From positions 31,917-95,916 of the forward strand of contig CAMHOE010000003.1 of the NCBI GenBank assembly GCA_946186665.1: a stretch of DNA of 64,000 nt, given 5' to 3'. The notes under the pieces were generated by a model. The model saw only the letters and a list, made by a program, of their open reading frames with translations, made no database searches and was not told the origin of the DNA. A program made the position numbers and the translations under genes. Position 1 is the stretch's first letter, and every line of letters starts with the position of its first letter. Positions 53,230 through 63,779 of this stretch are shown piece by piece. This DNA comes from an uncultured Clostridia bacterium (GTDB taxonomy: Bacteria > Bacillota > Clostridia > Oscillospirales > Acutalibacteraceae).

Positions 53230-53285
53230 CAAAAAGCACAGGCATACTGTTTCTTTAAGAATAGTAAACCTGTGCTTATATTTTT
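53230..53285. terminator. Bidirectional terminator between rpmB side and nfnB
   Basis: Stem aagcacagg (53234-53242) / cctgtgctt (53269-53277). Plus strand is followed by atatttttt; the minus strand by tttttgttttg, so it serves nfnB. Confidence 0.8.
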
Positions 53286-53395
53286 TGAAAATTATACAGC
53301 CTTGTATCGATCAGGGTATTTTCCAGTGTATATAGGCTTTCAGATGAGCTATCATACTCAGACTTTCAAAAACTTTGAGCTTTGGGCCATCCTGA

Positions 53396-54799
53396 TTATT
53401 TCTCTTTTCCGGAAATGTACTCGTCGATAGCTTTAGCTGCGGCTTTGCCGGCACCCATAGCGAGAATTACAGTTGCAGCGCCTGTTACAGCGTCACCGCC
53501 GGCATATACACCCTCACGGCTCGTAAGACCGTTATCACCGTCTGTTACTATACAGCCATGCTTGTTGGTTTCAAGTCCCGGTGTTGTTGAACGGATAAGG
53601 GGATTCGGGCTTGTTCCGATAGACATTATCATTGTGTCTACTTCAAGTACAAACTCGCTGCCTTCTTTTACAATAGGACGGCGTCTGCCGCTGGCATCGG
53701 GTTCGCCAAGCTCCATCTCAACACACTTCATTCCGCAAACCTCTCCGGCTTCGTTGCCGAGAACCTCTACGGGGTTGGTAAGAGTCTTGAAGATGATTCC
53801 CTCTTCTTCTGCGTGTTCAACCTCTTCCTTACGTGCAGGAAGCTCCTCCATGCCTCTGCGGTATACTATGTATACTTCCTCGGCACCCATTCTCTTTGCA
53901 GAACGCGCAGCGTCCATTGCTACGTTGCCGCCGCCGACTACAGCTACCTTTTTGCTGTGCTTTATAGGAGTCTTACTTCCTTCTTTGTAAGCCTTCATAA
54001 GGTTGATTCTTGTAAGATACTCATTTGCGGAGTAAACACCCTTCAGGCTTTCTCCCGGGATATTCATAAATCTGGGCAGACCTGCGCCGCTGCCGATGTA
54101 TACAGCTTCGTTGCCCATCTCGAACAGCTCGTCTACAGTCAGTACCTTTCCGATAACCATGTTTGTTTCGATGTCAACGCCTATAGCTTTAAGGTTGTCA
54201 ATTTCCTTCTGTACTATTATCTTAGGCAGACGGAACTCAGGGATACCATATACAAGTACGCCGCCGGCAAGGTGAAGTGCTTCATATACAGTTACCTTGT
54301 AGCCAAGCTTTGCAAGGTCGCCTGCGGCAGTAAGTCCGCTGGGACCTGCGCCGATTATAGCAACCTTATGTCCGTTCTGTACGGGCATTTCAGGCTTTTC
54401 GGTGCAGTGCTCTCTATGATAATCTGCAACAAAACGTTCCAGACGGCCAATACCTACGCTCTCGCCCTTGATACCTCTTACACACTTGCCCTCGCACTGA
54501 TTTTCCTGTGGACATACACGTCCGCATACAGCAGGCAGAGAGCTTGAACGGGAGATTATCTCATATGCACCTTCCATGTCCTCGTTTGCGACTCTCTCGA
54601 TGAACGCAGGAATATCAATAGACACAGGACAAGCTGTAGTGCAGGGCTTGTTCTTACAGTTAAGGCAGCGTTTAGCCTCATTAACAGCCATTTCATATGT
54701 GTAGCCAAGAGCTACCTCATTAAAATTATTTCTTCTTACCTGAGGATCCTGTACAGGCATAGGACATTTTTTAGGATCCATATTTCTCTGTATCGCCAT
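53396..54799 (-). CDS. NfnB / GltD-type NADPH-dependent flavoprotein subunit
   Basis: 467 residues. N-terminal cluster-binding Cys region AKRCLNCKNKPCTTACPVS and CGRVCPQENQCEGKC for two [4Fe-4S] clusters; FAD site VAIIGAGPSGLTAAGDLAKL; NADPH site KVAVVGGGNVAMDAAR; C-terminal GGDAVTGAATVILAMGAGK. Such proteins are named GltA or GltD (small glutamate synthase subunit), but directly behind an NfnA homologue and with no large GltB, NfnB is the best call. NfnAB couples NADH and reduced ferredoxin to NADP+ reduction by electron bifurcation. Confidence 0.92.
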   Translation of the reverse strand: MAIQRNMDPKKCPMPVQDPQVRRNNFNEVALGYTYEMAVNEAKRCLNCKNKPCTTACPVSIDIPAFIERVANEDMEGAYEIISRSSSLPAVCGRVCPQENQCEGKCVRGIKGESVGIGRLERFVADYHREHCTEKPEMPVQNGHKVAIIGAGPSGLTAAGDLAKLGYKVTVYEALHLAGGVLVYGIPEFRLPKIIVQKEIDNLKAIGVDIETNMVIGKVLTVDELFEMGNEAVYIGSGAGLPRFMNIPGESLKGVYSANEYLTRINLMKAYKEGSKTPIKHSKKVAVVGGGNVAMDAARSAKRMGAEEVYIVYRRGMEELPARKEEVEHAEEEGIIFKTLTNPVEVLGNEAGEVCGMKCVEMELGEPDASGRRRPIVKEGSEFVLEVDTMIMSIGTSPNPLIRSTTPGLETNKHGCIVTDGDNGLTSREGVYAGGDAVTGAATVILAMGAGKAAAKAIDEYISGKEK

Positions 54800-54803
54800 A
54801 ATA

Positions 54804-55643
54804 TTAACCCTCCTGCTTCAAAAGATTGCATGAAGCTTCTCTTGCGTGAGTTTCAAAATCTCTGTACATTGTACCTCTGTGCATTGCTTCATCAAAATCC
54901 ACCAGATGACCGTCAAAATCAGGACCGTCAACACAAGCGAATTTTGTTTCGCCGCCAACTGTCAGACGGCATCCGCCGCACATTCCGGTACCATCTATCA
55001 TTATGGGATTCATGCTTACAACAGTTTTGATATCATACTTCTTAGTAAGCTGACATACGAACTTCATCATGATGAGCGGACCGATAGCAATGACTTCATC
55101 GTACTGATTGCCTTCTTTGATAAGCTCCTCAAGCGCGTTAGTAACAAGACCCTTATTACCGTAGCTGCCATCGTCCGTCATCATACGAAGCTCAGAGCTT
55201 ACAGCCTTGAACTCATCCTCAAGGATAACAAGGTCTTTGTTTCTGAAGCCTACGACACTGTGAACCTCACAGCCAAGAGAGGAAAGCTTTTTAGCGATAG
55301 GATACGCAATAGCGCAGCCAACGCCGCCTCCGACTACAGCAACCTTTTTAAGACCTTCTGTCTCGCTGGGCTGACCGAGAGGTCCTACAAAATCCTGAAG
55401 GCTGTCTCCCTCGTTGAGTGTATCAAGCTCCATAGTAGAACCGCCGACTATCTGATATATTATAGTAACGGTACCCTTTTCTCTGTCAAAATCTGCAATA
55501 GTAAGAGGAACACGTTCACTGTCCTCTTTTGCACGGAAGATAATAAACTGACCCGGCTCAGCTTTTTTTGCTATGAGAGGGGCTTCTATCTCCATAAGTG
55601 CGACCGTAGGATTCAATGATTTTTTTCTGACGATCTTATACAT
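54804..55643 (-). CDS. NfnA / ferredoxin-NADP reductase subunit
   Basis: 279 residues from ATG 55643. FAD/NAD domain of the dihydroorotate dehydrogenase electron-transfer type: KAEPGQFIIFRAKEDSERVP (FAD), KKVAVVGGGVGCAIAYPIAK and AIGPLIMMKFVCQLTKKY (NAD). C-terminal [2Fe-2S] Cys ligands in DGTGMCGGCRLTVGG and FACVDGPDFDGH. nfnB starts four bases after its stop. Together they form the cytosolic NfnAB complex. Confidence 0.92.
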   Translation of the reverse strand: MYKIVRKKSLNPTVALMEIEAPLIAKKAEPGQFIIFRAKEDSERVPLTIADFDREKGTVTIIYQIVGGSTMELDTLNEGDSLQDFVGPLGQPSETEGLKKVAVVGGGVGCAIAYPIAKKLSSLGCEVHSVVGFRNKDLVILEDEFKAVSSELRMMTDDGSYGNKGLVTNALEELIKEGNQYDEVIAIGPLIMMKFVCQLTKKYDIKTVVSMNPIMIDGTGMCGGCRLTVGGETKFACVDGPDFDGHLVDFDEAMHRGTMYRDFETHAREASCNLLKQEG

Positions 55644-55725
55644 TTCGATACGTTCCTTTCTTTGAAAACATTATCTTTCGAAAAAATTCGGCCGATGCCC
55701 ATATCGGCATACAATCCGTCACCAT

Positions 55726-55754
55726 ATTATATCACACTTTTCCCGATCATACAA
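55726..55754 (-). promoter_or_regulatory. Promoter of nfnAB
   Basis: Minus strand TTGTAT, 17-base spacer, TATAAT (plus 55726-55754), about 80 bases before the nfnA start. Confidence 0.8.
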
Positions 55755-55797
55755 CCCTTTTCAAATTGCCATGTAGTCAATTTACGCAATTTTGCCA

Positions 55798-55875
55798 AGT
55801 CAGCTGCATGGGGAAACTTTTTCGGTGGAAAAATGGGTATACCTATACTCCCATTTTCTGAAAAACGTTGAATAA
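55798..55875 (-). repeat. Diverged family 3 repeat
   Basis: Minus strand ttcaacgtttttcagaaaat, gggtatacc, ccatttttccaccgaaaaag and tttccccatgcagc line up with the family 3 order but with many changes. The following 55876-56400 is AT-rich; I see no gene or RNA in it. Confidence 0.5.
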
Positions 55876-56414
55876 TGTCTGATAATCAAAAATATTAAAA
55901 TGCAGATGTGCATGTTGTGTGAGTACAATTGTGATGTAAAAAATGTAAAAATATTGTAACGAAAATAGTATATATCAACAAAAATTCAGAAAAACATACC
56001 TCGATAGTTGACAATTACTAACAAAGATATTATAATAATATCAAAGTACATCAGTTCTTGATGAGTGGACAGAAGGTTTTGTATACCTTATTTTGTGACG
56101 CTTCGGATCTAATAATTGTTTACATGATTGATTTTTGCGTTGTTCTTATGAGAATATTCATTTGTGGCTATAGGGCGAAAATTTACACATAGCATAAAAT
56201 ATTATATATTAAGCGTTGCAGATATTTTAATTACTGGTCAGCAAATTTATAAAACAGTTCAGAACAGACATCGTGAATGAGCTTGAATAACTATCTCACT
56301 AAAAAACTATCGGCTGTGATTTTCTTGAATTACGAGCTATGGGAATATTCGTACTAATTGACATGATACACAACCTCCGTTTCTGACTGAAGTAAAAGGT
56401 GGTGTTCTATTTTT

Positions 56415-57314
56415 ATGCAGCAAGATGAACTAATGAGTTTGAAAGAGACCGGTCATAAGGGGGATTTTTTGCTGCCGTTTGTTGCGTATAAAACGGTTAT
56501 GCCGGATTTTTATACCACATTCCCGATGCATTGGCACGAAGAAGCTGAGCTGATGTATGTAGAGGACGGCGAATTTGAGGTCACAATAAATTTTGCTTCA
56601 TACCATGTCAAAAAGGGCGATATAGTAGTTATCAATCCATGTCTGCTTCATTCCTTCCGGCAGATAGATGATATCTCAGTCAGCTTTCGCTCTATAATTT
56701 TCGATATGAGTATATTGACAGGAAATGTTACGGATGCCTGCTCAATAAAATACTTTACACCGTTTTTTGATAATGTCTTTATTTCTCCTTATGTCATAAC
56801 TCCGCTTTCAAAGGGATACGACGAGATGAGAATGATAGTAGAGAATATGCTGAAAACATATGATGAGAAGAAAGAGTATTTTGAGATGGAGCTGAAATCG
56901 CTGCTTTTCAGGTTCTTCTATATTCTTATCAGGGACGTTTTCAGACAAAGCGAAAAGAATATCGATATAAACGATTCCACCTCCAAGAATGTTAAAGTTA
57001 TACTTGACTATATCCGTGAGAACTACATGAACCCCATAACAATTGATGAGCTTGCAGATTCCGTAAACCTCAGCAAGCATTACTTTATGCGTTTCTTCAA
57101 AAAATATATGGGTGTGACCTGTGTTGAGTATATCAATGATTATCGCTTGAATATAGCTGCGAACCAGCTTCTTACGACACGTGAACAGATTACTGATATC
57201 TCAGTCAGCATCGGAATTACGAATTTGTCGTATTTCAACAGGATATTCAAAAAGAAATTCCATATGACTCCCAAGGAATACCGCAGCAGTTTTTACTTAA
57301 AGCAGACGCATTGA
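56415..57314 (+). CDS. AraC family regulator with cupin sensor domain
   Basis: 299 residues. The N-terminal half is a cupin: FPMHWHEEAELMYVEDGEFE (metal or ligand His pair) and YHVKKGDIVVINPCLLHSF. The C-terminal 100 residues hold the two AraC helix-turn-helix units: ITIDELADSVNLSKHYFMRF and ITDISVSIGITNLSYFNRIF with KKKFHMTPKEYR. Such proteins usually sense a sugar or glycoside and activate a neighbouring carbohydrate operon; none is adjacent. About 740 bases of AT-rich non-coding DNA lie upstream. Confidence 0.93.
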   Translation: MQQDELMSLKETGHKGDFLLPFVAYKTVMPDFYTTFPMHWHEEAELMYVEDGEFEVTINFASYHVKKGDIVVINPCLLHSFRQIDDISVSFRSIIFDMSILTGNVTDACSIKYFTPFFDNVFISPYVITPLSKGYDEMRMIVENMLKTYDEKKEYFEMELKSLLFRFFYILIRDVFRQSEKNIDINDSTSKNVKVILDYIRENYMNPITIDELADSVNLSKHYFMRFFKKYMGVTCVEYINDYRLNIAANQLLTTREQITDISVSIGITNLSYFNRIFKKKFHMTPKEYRSSFYLKQTH

Positions 57315-57386
57315 CCTCATTATTTGCGTATTATAAAGCATGAAAGCTTTTGCTGCTCTCTTATGGCTCTGAAAAACAAAAACCAA

Positions 57387-57436
57387 AATATCCCTCAGAC
57401 ACGTTATCATTTACGTCTGAGGGACACTTTTTGTTA
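57387..57436. terminator. Terminator after the AraC gene
   Basis: Ten-base stem tccctcagac (57391-57400) / gtctgaggga (57415-57424) followed by cactttttgtt. Confidence 0.8.
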
Positions 57437-57439
57437 TAA

Positions 57440-57838
57440 ATAATGAATACTGAAAACGGAAGTAGTGAATAGTGAGGAGTTATGAGTGAGGAGTGAGGAA
57501 TTAGGAATGAGTTGTGGAATGTTTTCGCTGGGGCGCCCGTAGGAAGTGCCATTGGGGTACGAAAACAATAATAGTAAGTATAATAAAAACTATGACTTCA
57601 CACAGTATAGGCGCATGAAGTTATGGAGGGGAAGAAACTGTATATCCGGAAGAAACAGCCGAAACAGCAGCCCTCAGGCTGCGCCGGCGGATGGGGACAA
57701 GTGTCTTGCAAGTCTGCGCCGTCAATCGCGGACAGGAAAAGTATCGGTCATAATGTCAGAGTGAGCGTAAGCGAACGCCGCCGCGAACCGGGTGCGCAAG
57801 CCTTGCGCCGAATTGGGAGCGCAAGCCTTGCGCCGGGG
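57440..57838 (+). repeat. Family 1 intergenic repeat, copy E
   Basis: Modules as in copy A. A mini-element sits in the loop of the 5' hairpin (about 57532-57563), and the GC-rich tail has two consecutive gcgcaagccttgcgcc palindromes (about 57794-57834). The tail directly abuts the -35 box of the dxs promoter. Confidence 0.85.
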
Positions 57839-57867
57839 TTGCATTGTGGAGAAAAGTATTGTATAAT
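57839..57867 (+). promoter_or_regulatory. Promoter of the dxs operon
   Basis: TTGCAT at 57839-57844, 17-base spacer, TATAAT at 57862-57867. The -35 box is at the junction with repeat copy E; the leader is about 110 bases. Confidence 0.75.
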
Positions 57868-57983
57868 TATACGAGATTATGATTGGTGTGGATTTTGTTG
57901 AGCCGATGAGTGAAAGTGTTCGGGATAGAGGATGACTTCCTGATCATGATGGCAATACGTCGGAATAAATATGAGGAATAATT

Positions 57984-59894
57984 ATGACAAATGACAGTCT
58001 TTTAAATAAAATAAATTCTCCCGCTGACTTGAAAGAAATGTCTGATGCGGAGCTTGATAAGCTGTCTGAAGAGATCAGAGAAGTGATAGTGGACGTTGTG
58101 TCGGAAAACGGCGGACATCTGGCTTCAAATCTGGGCGTTGTGGAGCTTACAGTGGCTCTTCACAGCGTGTTTGACCTTCCGTATGATAAGATAGTCTGGG
58201 ATGTCGGACATCAGTGCTATGCCCATAAGATACTTACAGGTCGGCGTACAAGAATAGATACTATAAGAACAGAGGACGGTCTTTCCGGCTTTCCTAAAAG
58301 AAGTGAAAGTAAATACGATAGCTTTAATACCGGTCACAGCAGTACATCAATATCTGCGGCTTACGGTATCGCCTGTTCTGAAATTACAAAAAAAGAGGGC
58401 GCATATACTGTTGCCGTAATTGGCGATGGCGCACTTACAGGCGGCCTTGCTTATGAGGGTCTTAATAATGCCGGACGCTCCGGTAAAAACCTGATAGTTA
58501 TACTGAACGATAACAAAATGTCTATATCAAATAACGTGGGTTCTATGGCGCGTTACCTGTCAAGGATGAGAATAAAACCCTCTTATCTTCATGTCAAAAC
58601 AAGGATGAACCGTCTGCAAAAGATACCGCTTATCGGAAAGCCAATGACAAGGGGCTTGAAGAGGTTTCGTGACTGGCTGAGAAATGAGTTTTTCGGTCAG
58701 AAAAACAATATTTTTGAACAGTTCGGATTTGACTATTTCGGTCCGTATGACGGACATAATATAACACAGCTGCGCTCTGCGCTGAAGGCTGCAAAGAGAA
58801 AACACTCGCCGGTGCTTATACATATCCGTACAAAGAAAGGCAAGGGCTATGAGCTTGCCGAGAAAAACCCTAAGGATTTTCATGGCGTGCCGTCCTTTGA
58901 TATAGATACGGGCGAGCCGAAGTCATCCTCGAAGGGATATTCAGATGTGTTCGGCGAATATTTATGCACGTGGGCTTCAAAGGATAAAAGGCTGTGCGCT
59001 ATCACAGCCGCTATGTCTATCGGTACGGGGCTTAGTAACTTCTCCAAAAAGTATAAGGACAGATTTTATGATGTTGGTATAGCGGAGGAACACGCCGTGA
59101 CCTTTGCTTCAGGACTTGCGGCAGGCGGAGATATTCCGGTGTTCGCCGTATACTCCACATTCCTGCAAAGAAGCTATGACCAGATACTTCATGATGCGGC
59201 TTTACAAAAGCTTCATATAGTACTTGCAATAGACCGTGCCGGAATAGTGGGAGAGGATGGTGAAACTCATCAGGGAATTTATGATGTGGCTTTCCTCAAC
59301 ACTATGCCAAATATCACCGTGTATTCTCCTTCGTGCTTCAAGGAACTTGAAATGTTTCTTCACAAGGCAATATATAACACGGATGGAGTAGCCGCCGTAA
59401 GATATCCAAGAGGCGGCGAGCTTTACATACCTGAGGACTATACAATTACCAATAAACCGTATGTTCTTTATGGCGATGAGAGTGCAGATATACTAATGAT
59501 AACCTATGGCAGGGAATTTTCCCAGTGCTGTATGGCAATGGAAATACTTGACAGTGAGGGCATAAGAGTGAATATATTGAAGCTCAATACTATAAAGCCC
59601 ATACCGGCAGGCGCAGTTATGTCTGCGAAAAAATACAAAAGCTGCTATTTCTTTGAAGAGGGAGCACGCAGCGGCGGTACAGGAGAAAGCTTTGGCTTTG
59701 AATTGTATCAGTCAGGCTTTTCCGGCAAGTATAATCTGTCGGCAATAAACAAACCCGTAGTTCAGGCAAAGACAAATTCGTCACTTCATAAGCTTGGACT
59801 TGATTCAGAGATGATAGCTAATAAAATAAGAAATGATATAGCTGCCGGAAAAAGAAAGGAACGGATTGTTTCTTCAGGAATAAAAAGCAGATGA
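57984..59894 (+). CDS. dxs: 1-deoxy-D-xylulose-5-phosphate synthase
   Basis: 636 residues. GGHLASNLGVVELTVALH, VWDVGHQCYAHKILTGR, VIGDGALTGGLAYEGLNNAG (thiamine diphosphate and Mg) and YDVGIAEEHAVTFASGLAA (catalytic Glu) are in the usual order, and DRAGIVGEDGETHQGIYD is complete. First step of the MEP isoprenoid pathway. The window's uppP needs the resulting polyprenyl carrier. First gene of dxs-tlyA-nadK-argR-recN. Confidence 0.97.
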   Translation: MTNDSLLNKINSPADLKEMSDAELDKLSEEIREVIVDVVSENGGHLASNLGVVELTVALHSVFDLPYDKIVWDVGHQCYAHKILTGRRTRIDTIRTEDGLSGFPKRSESKYDSFNTGHSSTSISAAYGIACSEITKKEGAYTVAVIGDGALTGGLAYEGLNNAGRSGKNLIVILNDNKMSISNNVGSMARYLSRMRIKPSYLHVKTRMNRLQKIPLIGKPMTRGLKRFRDWLRNEFFGQKNNIFEQFGFDYFGPYDGHNITQLRSALKAAKRKHSPVLIHIRTKKGKGYELAEKNPKDFHGVPSFDIDTGEPKSSSKGYSDVFGEYLCTWASKDKRLCAITAAMSIGTGLSNFSKKYKDRFYDVGIAEEHAVTFASGLAAGGDIPVFAVYSTFLQRSYDQILHDAALQKLHIVLAIDRAGIVGEDGETHQGIYDVAFLNTMPNITVYSPSCFKELEMFLHKAIYNTDGVAAVRYPRGGELYIPEDYTITNKPYVLYGDESADILMITYGREFSQCCMAMEILDSEGIRVNILKLNTIKPIPAGAVMSAKKYKSCYFFEEGARSGGTGESFGFELYQSGFSGKYNLSAINKPVVQAKTNSSLHKLGLDSEMIANKIRNDIAAGKRKERIVSSGIKSR

Positions 59895-59935
59895 GTATCA
59901 TTTTTCAGTCAGCAGGCTTTAGGGGAGATGATGAC

Positions 59936-60745
59936 GTGGCAGAAAAGAAGAGACTGGACGTGCTTGTGTATGAAGCAGGCTTTGCAGAGAGCAGAGAAAA
60001 AGCAAAAGCACTTATAATGTCCGGTATAATATATGTTGATAATCAGAAAGCGGATAAGCCGGGAACTGTATATAAAGATGATGTTAATTTAGAGATGCGC
60101 GGTTCAAAGCCTAAGTATGTCAGCCGCGGAGGTCTGAAGCTTGAAAAGGCGGTAAATGCTTTCGGGCTTGACCTGCATGATATGGTGACTATGGATATTG
60201 GAGCGTCTACCGGAGGATTTACGGATTGTATGCTGCAAAACGGCGCAAAGAAGGTCTACTCGATAGACGTCGGATACGGACAGCTGGACTGGAAGCTGAG
60301 AAATGATGAAAGAGTAGTAAACTTAGAACGCACAAACGTAAGATACATCACAAGAGAACAGGTGCCTGATGATATAGATTTTTTCAGCGTGGATGTGTGC
60401 TTTATCTCCCTTGAGCTTGTGCTTCCTGTGGTGCGTCCTCTTCTGAAGGACGGGGGTACAGCGGTATGTCTGATAAAACCTCAGTTTGAAGCAGGCAGGG
60501 GCAAGGTCGGAAAAAACGGTGTTGTCCGTGATAAAAATGTTCATACAGAGGTCGTTGAAAAGATATATAACTATTGTCTGTCAAACGGCTTTGATGTGTT
60601 GGGGCTTGACCATTCACCGATAAAAGGACCGGAGGGAAATATCGAGTACCTGATATACATACGGAAGTCGGAGCTTCCAAAGGCTTTGGAGTTACCTGAT
60701 ATTCCGGCACTTGTGGAGAGATCCCACAAAGAGCTTGATAAATGA
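59936..60745 (+). CDS. tlyA: TlyA family rRNA 2'-O-methyltransferase / hemolysin A family
   Basis: 269 residues from GTG 59936, eight bases after aggggag; this start gives [20 protein letters not shown], the usual family N-terminus. An ATG at 59891 overlapping the dxs stop would add 15 unlike residues. S4 RNA-binding domain ([19 protein letters not shown]), [14 protein letters not shown], then the FtsJ-like methylase [15 protein letters not shown] and [11 protein letters not shown]. Methylates rRNA; some members affect capreomycin sensitivity. Confidence 0.92.
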   Translation: MAEKKRLDVLVYEAGFAESREKAKALIMSGIIYVDNQKADKPGTVYKDDVNLEMRGSKPKYVSRGGLKLEKAVNAFGLDLHDMVTMDIGASTGGFTDCMLQNGAKKVYSIDVGYGQLDWKLRNDERVVNLERTNVRYITREQVPDDIDFFSVDVCFISLELVLPVVRPLLKDGGTAVCLIKPQFEAGRGKVGKNGVVRDKNVHTEVVEKIYNYCLSNGFDVLGLDHSPIKGPEGNIEYLIYIRKSELPKALELPDIPALVERSHKELDK

Positions 60746-60759
60746 TCCGGAGATGCTTT

Positions 60760-61641
60760 ATGAAAGAATTTACAAAAATTGCGGTGATTCCAAATCTTAC
60801 AAAAAGGGGCGCACTTGAAACTACGAACAGTGTGCTTGATAAACTCAGGGAATTGAATATGACTGTATATATGTCCGAAAGGCTCCGGGAAAGCTTTGAC
60901 GGATATGATATTCTTTTCTGCGATGGCACCGATGCCCTCTGCAAAGCTGCTGAGATGGTGCTGACTATAGGCGGAGACGGCACGATAATCCATGCTGCCC
61001 GTCATGCAGCGTTCTTTGGCAAACCTGTGCTTGGAATAAATATGGGCAGGCTCGGTTTTGCAGCGGAGCTTGAATCCGATGAACTGGATATGCTTTCACG
61101 ACTGTCGGTTGGTGACTATACCATAGAAAAACGTATGATGCTGAAGGTGACGCATAAGAGCAATGATAGTGAAGATATATTCTATGCTATGAATGACGCT
61201 GTTATTTCAAGAGGTTCGCTTTCAAGGCTGATAGATATTGACGTATCTCTTGCGGATGGCGGAGGTTACATATGCAACTATCGTGCGGATGGTCTTATTG
61301 TTTCTACGCCTACAGGGTCAAGTGCGTATTCTCTTGCAGCAGGAGGCCCTGTGGTGGAGCCTGCTATGAAGTGTATTCTTATGACGCCGGTTTGTTCCCA
61401 CTCTCTTTTTGCAAGACCTGTTGTATTCAGTCACTATTCTGAGCTTGCAGTCAGTGCATCCTGCGATGATGATACAGAGGTGTTCCTTACTGTAGACGGC
61501 GCACAGACGGTCACCATAAACCGCAGCGATACCATAATGATATCGGAGTCTGAGACTGAAACAGAATTTATAAAGCTCAAAGACAGGAGCTTCTACAGAG
61601 TCTTGAATGATAAATTCACGGAGAAAGGCAGGACGACATGA
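60760..61641 (+). CDS. nadK: NAD kinase
   Basis: 293 residues from ATG 60760 with cggag upstream; an ATG at 60742 overlapping the tlyA stop is an alternative. [20 protein letters not shown] (GGDG motif), [27 protein letters not shown] (NE/ND motif) and [20 protein letters not shown] are conserved. Makes NADP+ from NAD+. Relevant to the NADP+ used by NfnAB. Confidence 0.95.
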   Translation: MKEFTKIAVIPNLTKRGALETTNSVLDKLRELNMTVYMSERLRESFDGYDILFCDGTDALCKAAEMVLTIGGDGTIIHAARHAAFFGKPVLGINMGRLGFAAELESDELDMLSRLSVGDYTIEKRMMLKVTHKSNDSEDIFYAMNDAVISRGSLSRLIDIDVSLADGGGYICNYRADGLIVSTPTGSSAYSLAAGGPVVEPAMKCILMTPVCSHSLFARPVVFSHYSELAVSASCDDDTEVFLTVDGAQTVTINRSDTIMISESETETEFIKLKDRSFYRVLNDKFTEKGRTT

Positions 61642-62108
61642 AAACAAAACGACAGGCAAGGATACTGGAGCTTATAAAGGAGCATGATATAGAGACTCAG
61701 TCGGATCTGCTTGAAATGCTGAAAGAGGACGGTTATAATGTCACTCAGGCTACAGTGTCCAGAGATATCAAGGAAATGCGTCTGATAAAGCTGCTGGGCG
61801 CGAACGGCGTATATAAATATGCGGCAGAAGCTGTTGCCAATGAGGAGCAGCAGTCACATTCATATTTATTCTCTACAGCAGTTACAAGTGTTGACCATGC
61901 TCATACACTTGTTGTAATAAAAACCCAGACAGGTATGGCACAGGCTGTCTGTGCGGCACTGGATGCTACTGCCCGTGCAGGTGTACTGGGGTCTATTGCA
62001 GGGGACGATACTATCTTTGTTGCAACAAGAGCGGATTCTGTATCGGTAGCTCTTGTTTCGGATATCAAAAAAATGATGTCCGACAAAAATAATTCCTTTA
62101 TACCGTGA
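61638..62108 (+). CDS. argR: Arginine repressor ArgR/AhrC
   Basis: 156 residues. Winged helix [20 protein letters not shown] with [12 protein letters not shown]; the C-terminal arginine-binding hexamer domain includes [19 protein letters not shown] and [14 protein letters not shown]. Start overlaps the nadK stop (ATGA). Controls arginine synthesis and breakdown, so may also influence the arginine decarboxylase supply. Confidence 0.96.
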   Translation: MKTKRQARILELIKEHDIETQSDLLEMLKEDGYNVTQATVSRDIKEMRLIKLLGANGVYKYAAEAVANEEQQSHSYLFSTAVTSVDHAHTLVVIKTQTGMAQAVCAALDATARAGVLGSIAGDDTIFVATRADSVSVALVSDIKKMMSDKNNSFIP

Positions 62109-62117
62109 GGTTGTGTT

Positions 62118-63779
62118 ATGCTTACAAATCTTTACATAGAAAATATCGCTGTTATAGAAAAAACGAGCATTGATTTCAAAAACGGTCTTAATGTCCTTAC
62201 GGGTGAGACAGGCGCAGGTAAGTCTATTATCATAGACTCTATAAATGCCGTACTTGGAAACAGAACTTCAAGAGATCTTATCCGAAACGGCTGTGACAGT
62301 GCTCTTGTATGTGCCGAGTTCAGTGAACCTTCCTTTCAGGCGGTGGAAACTCTCAGAGAATACGGCTTTGATACAGAGGACGATACCGTTCTCATTCAGA
62401 GGGAGCTGAACACTTCCGGAAAGGGAAAGTGCCGTATAAACGGCAGACCCACAACAACAAGTGTGTTAAAGGCTGTGGGTACATATCTTATCAATATTCA
62501 TGGTCAGCATGAGAGCTATGAGCTTATGTCGCCGGAGCTGCATATAAACTATATAGATAAGCTTGGAGATCTGTCTGAGGAGCTTGAAGGCTACCGTGTT
62601 GTATTCGACAGGTACAGGGCGCTCAGAACGGAGCTTAACAAGGCGCAGATGGATGAAGCAGAACGTGAAAGAAAGCTTGACCTTCTCAGATTTCAGGTTG
62701 ATGAGCTTGAACAGGCGGATATGTACGTGGGTGAAGAGGAAGAGCTTCTGGAACAAAGAAGAATACTTGAAAACAGGGAAAGGATTGCTTCCGCACTTGC
62801 TGAAGCAAAGGAGTATCTTAACGGCGGAGAAGAAAGCGATGGGGCAATTCAGGAGCTTGAATCCGCAGGAGACTCTCTTTCAGCTATCTGCGATGTTCTG
62901 ACAGATGCGGAGCCGATATATCAGCGGCTGCAAAGCGCCGTGTATGAGCTTGAGGACTGCTGCAATGAGATACTGAGTCTTTCTGATGAAACGGAAAGCG
63001 ATATGGGAAGTCTTGATGAAGTGGAGGAAAGGCTTGACCTTATTCACAAGCTTGGCAGGAAATATGGAAATACCATAGATGAAATGCTTGATTATCTTGA
63101 CAAGGCAAAGCAGGAGCTTGAATACATTGAAAAGTATCAGCAGAACCGTGACGATCTTGAGCATGAGTGTAAAGAAGCCTACAGAGAGTCCCGTGAGCTT
63201 GCAAAGAAGCTTTCAGAAAAGCGCAGAACAGTTGCAGGAAAATTTTCTTCAAGGGTAAAAGAGGAAATGACATTTCTTGATATGCCGAATGTAGAGCTTG
63301 TTATCCGTCAGGATGAATGTGAGCTGAACAAGACCGGCTGTGATGATATAGAGATACTCATTTCCACAAACCCCGGCGAGGATCCCAAGCCTGTTGCGAA
63401 GATAGCATCCGGCGGCGAGCTTTCAAGAATGATGCTTGCAATAAAGAATGTTCTTGCAGACAAGGACGATATTGATACGCTGATATTTGACGAGGTGGAT
63501 ACCGGCATCAGCGGCAGCGCATCCCAGAAGGTAGGCATGAAGCTTAAGGAGGTATCTCGCAGCCGACAGGTGCTTTGTGTAACGCATCAGGCGCAGATAG
63601 CGGCTCTTGCCGACAATCACTTCAAGATAATGAAGAGCGTATCAGAAGGCAAGACCTACACAAGTGTCAGCGAACTTGACCACGCCGGACGTCGTGACGA
63701 GCTTGCAAGGATAATCGGCGGTGTTGAGATAACAAAGGCTACTCTCGATTACGCAGAGGAGCTTCTTTCCGGTGGGTGA
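62118..63779 (+). CDS. recN: DNA repair protein RecN
   Basis: 553 residues, slightly short of the usual 560-575. Walker A GETGAGKSIIIDSINAVLG, INIHGQHESYELM, long coiled coils (about residues 160-370), and the C-terminal ABC half with ASGGELSRMMLAIKNVL and TLIFDEVDTGISGSA. SMC-like protein for double-strand break repair. The last residues (LLSGG) and the TGA stop lie in the first unit of a tandem repeat, so the natural C-terminus may have been cut or altered. Confidence 0.95.
   Translation: MLTNLYIENIAVIEKTSIDFKNGLNVLTGETGAGKSIIIDSINAVLGNRTSRDLIRNGCDSALVCAEFSEPSFQAVETLREYGFDTEDDTVLIQRELNTSGKGKCRINGRPTTTSVLKAVGTYLINIHGQHESYELMSPELHINYIDKLGDLSEELEGYRVVFDRYRALRTELNKAQMDEAERERKLDLLRFQVDELEQADMYVGEEEELLEQRRILENRERIASALAEAKEYLNGGEESDGAIQELESAGDSLSAICDVLTDAEPIYQRLQSAVYELEDCCNEILSLSDETESDMGSLDEVEERLDLIHKLGRKYGNTIDEMLDYLDKAKQELEYIEKYQQNRDDLEHECKEAYRESRELAKKLSEKRRTVAGKFSSRVKEEMTFLDMPNVELVIRQDECELNKTGCDDIEILISTNPGEDPKPVAKIASGGELSRMMLAIKNVLADKDDIDTLIFDEVDTGISGSASQKVGMKLKEVSRSRQVLCVTHQAQIAALADNHFKIMKSVSEGKTYTSVSELDHAGRRDELARIIGGVEITKATLDYAEELLSGG

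Noticed and set aside
53813..54547. 244-codon plus-strand frame opposite nfnB
   Set aside because: Shadow frame; nfnB is complete with all cofactor motifs.
53396..54799. Glutamate synthase small subunit
   Set aside because: The name fits the family, but no large subunit is near and the upstream partner is NfnA-like, so NfnB is the better reading.
55876..56410. Possible riboswitch or small RNA before the AraC gene
   Set aside because: AT-rich sequence with no recognisable aptamer, stem set or terminator; nothing to support a call.
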